Below are positions 53,651 to 58,746 of a stretch of 58,746 nucleotides of DNA, one piece after another (positions within the stretch are counted from its first letter, which is position 1; each line of letters opens with the position of its first letter). The position numbers and the translations under genes are program-made. The stretch is taken from assembly GCA_945872795.1 (NCBI GenBank), contig CAMCAZ010000017.1, positions 1-58,746 on the forward strand, written 5' to 3'. The notes under the pieces are model-generated. The model searched no databases. It saw nothing but the letters and a program-made list of their open reading frames with translations, and had not been told where the DNA came from. Source of the stretch: Chryseobacterium gleum. Lineage in GTDB: Bacteria > Bacteroidota > Bacteroidia > Flavobacteriales_F > PHOS-HE28.

Positions 53651-54423
53651 AAGCCCAGGATGGGGATGTCCGAGTGTCCGTCCACCTGGGTTTCGGGGAT
53701 CACCTCCTCGATGACCACGTAGATCATTGCCCCGGCGGCAAAGGCCAGGGCGTAGGGTAGGACAGGTTGCATCCACAGCACCGCGACGGCGCCGATCACA
53801 CCGGCGATGGGTTCCACGATGGCGCTGAGCTGGCCGTAGAAGAAGCTGCGCCGGCGGGAGAGCCCGAGGCGACGCAGCGGCATGCTCACCGCGATGCCTT
53901 CGGGGAAATTCTGCAGACCGATGCCCAGGGCGAGTGCAACGGCACCGCCGATAGTGGCCTCGGGAATGCCGGCCGCCACACCACCGAAGAGCACACCCAC
54001 GGCCAGCCCTTCCGGGATGTTGTGCAGGGTGATCGCCAGGATCAGCAGGGTGGTGCGTCGCCACTGGGTCTTGGGTCCTTCACTGGCCGAGGGATCGAAG
54101 TTGATGTGCAGGTGGGGCACGTACTTGTCCAGCACGAAGAGGAAGAGCGCGCCCAGCGCGAAGCCCACAGCCGGAGGCAGCCAGGGGATCATGCCCATGC
54201 GCTCGCTCATCTCGATGCTCGGTGCCAGCAGGCTCCAGTAGCTGGCGGCGATCATCACGCCACCGGTGAAGCCCAGCATACCGTCCAGCCAGCGACGGCT
54301 GAGGGTCTTGAAGAAGAACACGACCGAGGCCCCGGCAGCCGTCACGCCCCAGGTGAACATCGTGGCCAGGAATGCGGCCAGGATAGGGTCGATGCTCTCG
54401 AAGTACTGGATGATGGTCTCCAT
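53602..54423 (-). CDS. zupT: ZIP family metal transporter
   Basis: 273 residues (ATG 54423; GTG 54429 in frame). Eight membrane helices with HNIPEGLAVGVLFGG (metal-site helix IV) and NFPEGIAVSMPL (helix V), the ZIP signature. It imports zinc, manganese or iron. Two bases after the stop of mntR, so the two form one operon. Its 3' end is duplicated across the island. Confidence 0.92.
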   Translation of the reverse strand: METIIQYFESIDPILAAFLATMFTWGVTAAGASVVFFFKTLSRRWLDGMLGFTGGVMIAASYWSLLAPSIEMSERMGMIPWLPPAVGFALGALFLFVLDKYVPHLHINFDPSASEGPKTQWRRTTLLILAITLHNIPEGLAVGVLFGGVAAGIPEATIGGAVALALGIGLQNFPEGIAVSMPLRRLGLSRRRSFFYGQLSAIVEPIAGVIGAVAVLWMQPVLPYALAFAAGAMIYVVIEEVIPETQVDGHSDIPILGFIGGFIVMMVLDVGLG

Positions 54424-54425
54424 GC

Positions 54426-55088
54426 TCACAGCGCTTTCACGGTCAGGTTCAGGCTCACTTGCTCATTCAGCAGCAATCCGCTCCGGAAGCGGCTGCTCAC
54501 CTCCACCGAGTTGTCGTACTCGAAACGCCGGTTCACCGTAAGCTGCGTGCCCAACTTCAGGCCGAGCCCGTCCAGCAGCTTCAGGAAGGCGGGCGAGGAG
54601 TCCTTCACACCCACGATATGCACCAACGTATCCTTCGGGACTTCGGAAAGGGGCTGCGCTCCGGCCATGTCCACCATGCGTCCGTCGCGATCGGGAATGG
54701 GGTCACCGTGCGGATCGAACTTGGGGTGGTCCATGAACTTGTCCAGCCGGTCGTGGAGGTCGACCGAATCGATGTGCTCCAGCTGTTCGGCCAGGTCGTG
54801 CACCTCGTCCCACCGGTAGTTCAGGTGGTTCACCAGGAAGGTCTCCCACAGGCGGTGCTTCCGCACGATCAGCGTCGCGACCTGGGTGCCGGTGTCCGTC
54901 AGCGACACGCCGTAATAGGGGCGATGGTCCACCAGACCTTTCTCGTTCAGTCGCTTTACCATGTCCGTGACGGAGGAGGCCTTGGTCCTCAAATGCGCCG
55001 AAATGGCAGTTGTACTGGCCCCTTTGCCGCTCTGTTCAGCCAGACTGAAGATGGCCTTGAGGTAATTCTCCTCCGCGCTGGTTCTCAT
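54426..55088 (-). CDS. mntR: DtxR/MntR family metal-dependent regulator
   Basis: 220 residues. Winged-helix HTH (ENYLKAIFSLAEQSGKGASTTAISAHL), dimerisation domain with VRKHRLWETFLVNHL, DEVHDLAEQLEHI and HPKFDPHGDPIP metal ligands, and a C-terminal FeoA/SH3-like domain. Represses metal uptake when the metal is plentiful. It is divergent from the TonB receptor; a palindrome lies in the intergenic gap. Confidence 0.93.
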   Translation of the reverse strand: MRTSAEENYLKAIFSLAEQSGKGASTTAISAHLRTKASSVTDMVKRLNEKGLVDHRPYYGVSLTDTGTQVATLIVRKHRLWETFLVNHLNYRWDEVHDLAEQLEHIDSVDLHDRLDKFMDHPKFDPHGDPIPDRDGRMVDMAGAQPLSEVPKDTLVHIVGVKDSSPAFLKLLDGLGLKLGTQLTVNRRFEYDNSVEVSSRFRSGLLLNEQVSLNLTVKAL

Positions 55089-55128
55089 GGGCGTTCGCTG
55101 CGTTGATGCGGCGAAGGTAAGATTAAAT

Positions 55129-55142
55129 TTAGACCAGTCTAA
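55129..55142. promoter_or_regulatory. Candidate DtxR/MntR operator
   Basis: TTAGACCAGTCTAA, a 6-2-6 palindrome, nested in an outer GATTA/TAATC pair. It lies between mntR (divergent) and the receptor, 40 bases and 33 bases from the two start codons, and resembles TTTAG-type boxes of the DtxR family. Confidence 0.6.
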
Positions 55143-55175
55143 TCTATGATCTACATTTGTCGCCCGTTCGAAACC

Positions 55176-57428
55176 ATGAAGCCCATCAAGCTAACCCTCA
55201 GTATACTATGCATCCTGTTGGGCGGTGATGCCTTGGCGGGCCCGGGTTCCATCCGCGGGACGGTGACCGGAGCCGGGGGAGCGCTGATCAGTGCCAATGT
55301 GGCATTGGAAGGGACCACGCTCGGGAGCAGCACGGACCTTCAGGGGCGCTTCCTGATCAGCGCCGTGGAGCCTGGGAACTACACCCTCGGCGTCAGCTAT
55401 CTCGGTCACCTTCCGCTGCGCCGATCGGTTCGGGTCGTGGCCGACGAATTGCTCGATCTGGGCACCCTGATCATGGAGCCTACGGCCAATGATCTGGGCG
55501 AGGTGGTGGTCACGGGCACCATGAAGGAGATGTCGCGGGCGGACAGTCCGATACCCGTGGAAGTGATCACGCCTGCGCTCTTCCGCCGCAACCCGGAGCC
55601 CACCCTGATCGGCTCGGTGGGCATGGTGAACGGCGTGCGCCCCCAGATCAATTGCAGCGTGTGCAACACCGGCGACATCCACATCAACGGGATGGAAGGC
55701 CCTTACACGATGGTACTGATCGACGGCATGCCGATCGTGAGCGGGCTGAGCACCGTGTACGGCCTGAGCGGCATCCCCACCAGCCTCGTGGAACGGGTGG
55801 AGGTGGTGAAAGGGCCGGGCTCAGCGCTGTACGGGAGCGAGGCCATGGGCGGCATCATCAACGTCATCACCAAGGACCCCGCACTGGCGCCGCGCGTGTC
55901 GGTGGATGTGATGGGCTCCACCTGGGAGGAGTACAATGCCGACCTGGGGGCCACGGTCCGCCGCGGCAAGGTGAGCAACCTCACGGGGATCAACGTCTTC
56001 GCCTATGATGCCCCGCGTGACAACAACGGCGATGGCTTCACCGACATGACCCTGCAGAAGCGGGTCTCCATCTTCAACAAGATCAGCTACCGTAGACCCG
56101 ACCGCAAGGCCGCCAGTCTTGCTGCGCGTTATGTCCAGGAGGACCGTTGGGGTGGGGAGGTGGATTGGACACCGGCCTTCGCGGGCAGCGATCTCCGCTA
56201 TGGCGAGACGATCGCCACGCGGCGTTGGGAGCTCATCGGGCAGTACCAGCTCCCCGTCCCGGGCACCGTGATGGCGCAGGTCTCCATGAACGGCCACCAC
56301 CAGGAAAGCTGGTACGGCACCACGCCCTTTGATGCGGTGCAGCAGGTCTTCTTCGGCCAGCTGTTCTGGAACCGGCGTTGGGGTGCTCGGCACGATGTGC
56401 TGGCCGGGTTGGCGTATCGCTTCACGGCCTACAACGACAACACGCCCGCCACTTCCAGCGGCAATGAGCCCTACACCACCGACCGTCCGCAGCGCAAGCC
56501 GATGCCCGGGCTCTTCGTGCAGGATGAATGGTCGTTGACCGAGGTGCACAAGCTCCTGCTCGGTTATCGCCTGGACCACGATGTGGACCACGGCCTGGTG
56601 CATGCTCCGCGCGTGGCCTACAAGTACGCGGCCAGTGGTCGCTGGACGGTCCGCGCCAGCTTCGGCACCGGCTACAGGGTGGTGAACCTCTTTACCGAGG
56701 ACCACGCCGCGCTCACCGGCTCCAGAACGGTGGTGATCACCGAGGAACTGCGCCCCGAACGTTCCTGGAACGGCACCTTGAACGTGGTGCGCAAATGGGT
56801 GGGAGAGAAGCGCTTCTTCGCACTGGACGGCTCGCTGTTCCACACCCGCTTCAGCAACCGGATCCTTCCGGATTATGACACCGACCCGGACCTCATCCTC
56901 TACGCGAACCTGGACGGTGAGGGCATCGCACAAGGCGTGAGCCTGAACGCCGAGGCGCGTGTGGGCAAGCCCCTGCGCATCATGGCGGGCGCGACGTACA
57001 TGGATGTCGCCACCGTGAGCAATGGGGTGCGGGAACAACAGCTTTTCGCACCGGCCTGGTCCGGCACGTTCACGGCGGGGATCGACCTCACGCCCGGAAC
57101 CAGCATGGACCTTACCGGCCAGTGGTATGGCCCGATGCGCCTGCCCGTCCAGCCCAATGACTTCCGTCCCGCCTACTCCCCGTGGTATGCATTGCTGAAC
57201 GTGCAGCTCAAGCACCGCATCAGCGAGCGGGTGGAATGTTACGGGGGCGTCAAGAACCTGCTGGACTTCGTGCCGGACGACCCGCTCATGCGCCCCTTCG
57301 ACCCCTTCGACCGCGAAGTGAACGAGCCTATTTCGAACCCCAACGGATACAGCTTCGACACGAGCTACATGTATGCGCCCATGCAAGGTGCGCGCGGCTT
57401 TCTGGGGATCCGATTCACGCTGATGTGA
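55176..57428 (+). CDS. TonB-dependent receptor
   Basis: 750 residues. Signal peptide (LSILCILLGGDALA), an N-terminal carboxypeptidase-regulatory-like domain (SIRGTVTGAGGALISANV), plug domain with GEVVVTGTM, a CxxC in INCSVCNTGDIHINGMEG, and a barrel ending GFLGIRFTLM. The plug motif GPYTMVLIDGMPIVSG and the MntR operator suggest metal uptake, probably manganese or iron chelates. Full length. The ATG at 55176 puts the signal peptide first; an upstream start at 55146 is in frame. Confidence 0.92.
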   Translation: MKPIKLTLSILCILLGGDALAGPGSIRGTVTGAGGALISANVALEGTTLGSSTDLQGRFLISAVEPGNYTLGVSYLGHLPLRRSVRVVADELLDLGTLIMEPTANDLGEVVVTGTMKEMSRADSPIPVEVITPALFRRNPEPTLIGSVGMVNGVRPQINCSVCNTGDIHINGMEGPYTMVLIDGMPIVSGLSTVYGLSGIPTSLVERVEVVKGPGSALYGSEAMGGIINVITKDPALAPRVSVDVMGSTWEEYNADLGATVRRGKVSNLTGINVFAYDAPRDNNGDGFTDMTLQKRVSIFNKISYRRPDRKAASLAARYVQEDRWGGEVDWTPAFAGSDLRYGETIATRRWELIGQYQLPVPGTVMAQVSMNGHHQESWYGTTPFDAVQQVFFGQLFWNRRWGARHDVLAGLAYRFTAYNDNTPATSSGNEPYTTDRPQRKPMPGLFVQDEWSLTEVHKLLLGYRLDHDVDHGLVHAPRVAYKYAASGRWTVRASFGTGYRVVNLFTEDHAALTGSRTVVITEELRPERSWNGTLNVVRKWVGEKRFFALDGSLFHTRFSNRILPDYDTDPDLILYANLDGEGIAQGVSLNAEARVGKPLRIMAGATYMDVATVSNGVREQQLFAPAWSGTFTAGIDLTPGTSMDLTGQWYGPMRLPVQPNDFRPAYSPWYALLNVQLKHRISERVECYGGVKNLLDFVPDDPLMRPFDPFDREVNEPISNPNGYSFDTSYMYAPMQGARGFLGIRFTLM

Positions 57429-57516
57429 GGCCAGGAACAGCGCGCACGACACGGTGACACATGGGCAGGATGGGACCATGGAGGTGCTCCGCCTGTGCTG
57501 TCTAGCTTTGCCGCGC

Positions 57517-58578
57517 ATGTACACCCTCATCCGCCCCCTGTTGTTCCGACTGTCCCCGGAGCGGGCGCATCACCTCACCTTCAGCTTGCTGGAACTGGCG
57601 TCCAAGGTCCCCGGTCTGCTGGCCTTGGTAGGCGGGGAACGCCCACCGGCCAAGGCATGGGTCACGGTCATGGGATTGCGCTTCCCGTCGCCCGTGGGCC
57701 TCGCCGCCGGCATGGACAAGGATGCGAAACATGTCAACGCCCTGTCGGCCCTGGGCTTCGGCTTCATCGAGGTCGGCACGCTCACGCCCTTGCCCCAGCC
57801 GGGCAATGAAGCACCCCGACTGTTCCGACTGCCTGCCGATCATGCGCTCATCAACCGCATGGGTTTCAACAACGGCGGGGTATTGGAGGCCGTGGAACGC
57901 CTGCGCAAGCGGACCCCGGGCATCATCGTCGGAGGCAACATCGGCAAGAACAAGGTGACGCCCAACGAAGCTGCGGTAGACGATTACGTGAAGTGCTTCG
58001 AGGCCCTGTACCCCGTGGTGGACTATTTCGTGGTGAACGTGAGCAGTCCGAACACCCCCGGTCTGCGAGCGCTACAGGAGAAGGGACCACTTCTTGAAAT
58101 TCTGGGAAGGTTGAAGGAACTGGGGGATCAGAAGATCAGAGGATCAGAGGATCAGAAAATGATATCCAAACCCCTCCTCCTCAAGATCGCTCCCGACCTG
58201 ACGGATGCCCAGCTTGACGATGTCTGTTCGGTGGTGAAGGAGAGCGGAATTGCCGGGGTCATCGCCACCAACACCACCATCTCGCGCGAAGCATTGAAAA
58301 CGCCCAAAGCCGAAGTGGAGGCCATGGGCATGGGCGGCGTGAGCGGTGCACCGGTGCGTGCGCGGAGCACCGAGGTGGTCCGTTACCTGCGCCTACGCCT
58401 TCCACGTCCGTTCGTGATCATCGGCGTAGGCGGCATCGACAGTGCCGAAGCTGCCCTGGAGAAACTGGATGCCGGCGCCGACCTGGTGCAGGTTTACACC
58501 GGGTTGATCTATGAAGGACCCGCGCTCGTGAAGCGGATCAATCGGGCATTCGCCGGGCGAGGCATTAAGAGTGTATAA
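57517..58578 (+). CDS. pyrD: Dihydroorotate dehydrogenase, quinone type
   Basis: 353 residues. Class 2 enzyme of pyrimidine synthesis: N-terminal membrane-associating helices (MYTLIRPLLFRLSPERAHH), GLAAGMDKDAKH, NRMGFNNGG, the catalytic Ser loop NVSSPNTPGLR and the FMN site GVGGIDSAEAALEKL. A short GDQKIRGSEDQKM insertion near residue 205 is coded by an 8-bp repeat and replaces part of a surface loop. I chose ATG 57517. Confidence 0.93.
   Translation: MYTLIRPLLFRLSPERAHHLTFSLLELASKVPGLLALVGGERPPAKAWVTVMGLRFPSPVGLAAGMDKDAKHVNALSALGFGFIEVGTLTPLPQPGNEAPRLFRLPADHALINRMGFNNGGVLEAVERLRKRTPGIIVGGNIGKNKVTPNEAAVDDYVKCFEALYPVVDYFVVNVSSPNTPGLRALQEKGPLLEILGRLKELGDQKIRGSEDQKMISKPLLLKIAPDLTDAQLDDVCSVVKESGIAGVIATNTTISREALKTPKAEVEAMGMGGVSGAPVRARSTEVVRYLRLRLPRPFVIIGVGGIDSAEAALEKLDAGADLVQVYTGLIYEGPALVKRINRAFAGRGIKSV
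58126..58157 (+). repeat. GATCAGAR octanucleotide repeat inside pyrD
   Basis: Four tandem 8-bp units (GATCAGAA, GATCAGAG, GATCAGAG, GATCAGAA). 32 bases is not a multiple of three, so a single unit gained or lost would shift the frame of pyrD. Confidence 0.8.
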
Positions 58579-58607
58579 CCACGGATGCACACGGGTGGAC
58601 ACGGATG
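58577..58607 (+). repeat. CACGGATGNA decanucleotide repeat, copy B
   Basis: Units CACGGATGCA, CACGGGTGGA, CACGGATG. It begins at the end of pyrD (overlapping its stop) and stands 17 to 23 bases before the GxxExxY start codon. It matches copy A (15358) at 29 of 31 positions. Confidence 0.8.
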
Positions 58608-58623
58608 TCTGAACCAAGCATGG

Positions 58624-58746
58624 ATGGGCATGGAGACAAGCAAACTTCTATTCGCCGCAGAGACCGAGGAGATCATCGGCGCTTCGATGGAAGTGATCAA
58701 TGTGCTGGGACATGGGCTCTTGGAGAAGCCCTATGAGAATGCGCTT
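58624..58746 (+). CDS. GxxExxY protein, partial (runs off the window)
   Basis: The first 41 codons, from ATG 58624 or 58630, read FAAETEEIIGASMEVINVLG then HGLLEKPYENAL, with the family's GxxExxY pattern in GLLEKPY. Members are ~130 residues with an unknown role, often scattered as many paralogues. The rest lies beyond the window. Confidence 0.85.
   Translation, partial: MGMETSKLLFAAETEEIIGASMEVINVLGHGLLEKPYENAL

Overview
The window reads as a high-GC member of the Bacteroidota, most likely a Flavobacteriales-type lineage. Supporting signs are a secreted esterase with a C-terminal type IX secretion sorting domain, DUF3078 and DUF983 proteins, a TonB-dependent receptor with an N-terminal carboxypeptidase-regulatory-like domain, many short lipoproteins, and TAnnTTTG-type -7 promoter elements ahead of tRNA and regulator genes. 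Assignment is by gene content only.

Layout. (1) 0.1-17.9 kb holds housekeeping and stress genes: a frameshifted YceI protein, a secreted esterase, an ATP-dependent DNA ligase with its ligase-associated exonuclease (split by a small four-helix-bundle gene flanked by inverted heptad repeats), small conserved proteins, tRNA-Pro, a PhoB-type regulator, a disrupted tRNA-Gly, msrA, MarR, nitroreductase, PhoD-like phosphatase, a sterol-desaturase-family protein, a DEAD-box helicase, and an SPFH/NfeD pair. (2) 18.1-30.3 kb is a tightly packed surface-polysaccharide operon: GT2, a glutaminase/sugar-amidotransferase fusion, a membrane glycosyltransferase apparently split by an in-frame TGA, two consecutive flippases, an O-antigen ligase/polymerase, a WbuB-like glycosyltransferase, a DegT aminotransferase and the initiating sugar transferase. 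(3) 30.3-33.5 kb holds a transglutaminase-like protein, a nucleoside phosphorylase, a thioesterase and a truncated lipoprotein. (4) 33.5-38.8 kb continues the glycan theme (UDP-sugar 4,6-dehydratase, epimerase, methyltransferase, glycosyltransferase). (5) 38.7-47.1 kb has gcvT, comB, a zinc phospholipase-like protein, a fatty-acid hydroxylase, tRNA-Val, MscS, DUF3078, a GT39-like protein and smpB. (6) 47.2-53.6 kb is a sharply AT-rich island with an IS3 element and four glycan-modification genes. It is bounded by a 53-bp direct repeat made from the 3' end of the ZIP transporter gene. (7) 53.6-58.7 kb has zupT-mntR, a divergent TonB receptor sharing a palindromic operator, pyrD, and the start of a GxxExxY gene.

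How the genes fit together. The 4,6-dehydratase, DegT aminotransferase and amidotransferase fusion form a plausible route to an amidinated or acetamidino amino-sugar. The initiating transferase, glycosyltransferases, flippases and ligase would assemble and export the glycan. The island adds a PIG-L deacetylase, an LpxD-like acyltransferase, a glycosyltransferase and a CMAH-like metallo-hydrolase, which together look like an acquired N-acyl remodelling set. MntR, ZupT and the receptor form a metal-uptake module.

The most interesting structures are the 53-bp island boundaries, three families of short tandem repeats (7-, 8- and 10-bp units) sitting beside a four-helix-bundle gene, inside pyrD and beside a GxxExxY gene, and a tRNA-Gly whose D-arm/anticodon-arm segment is replaced by a perfect palindrome. 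Several single-base oddities (YceI frameshift, in-frame TGA, C33 in tRNA-Val) could be assembly errors.
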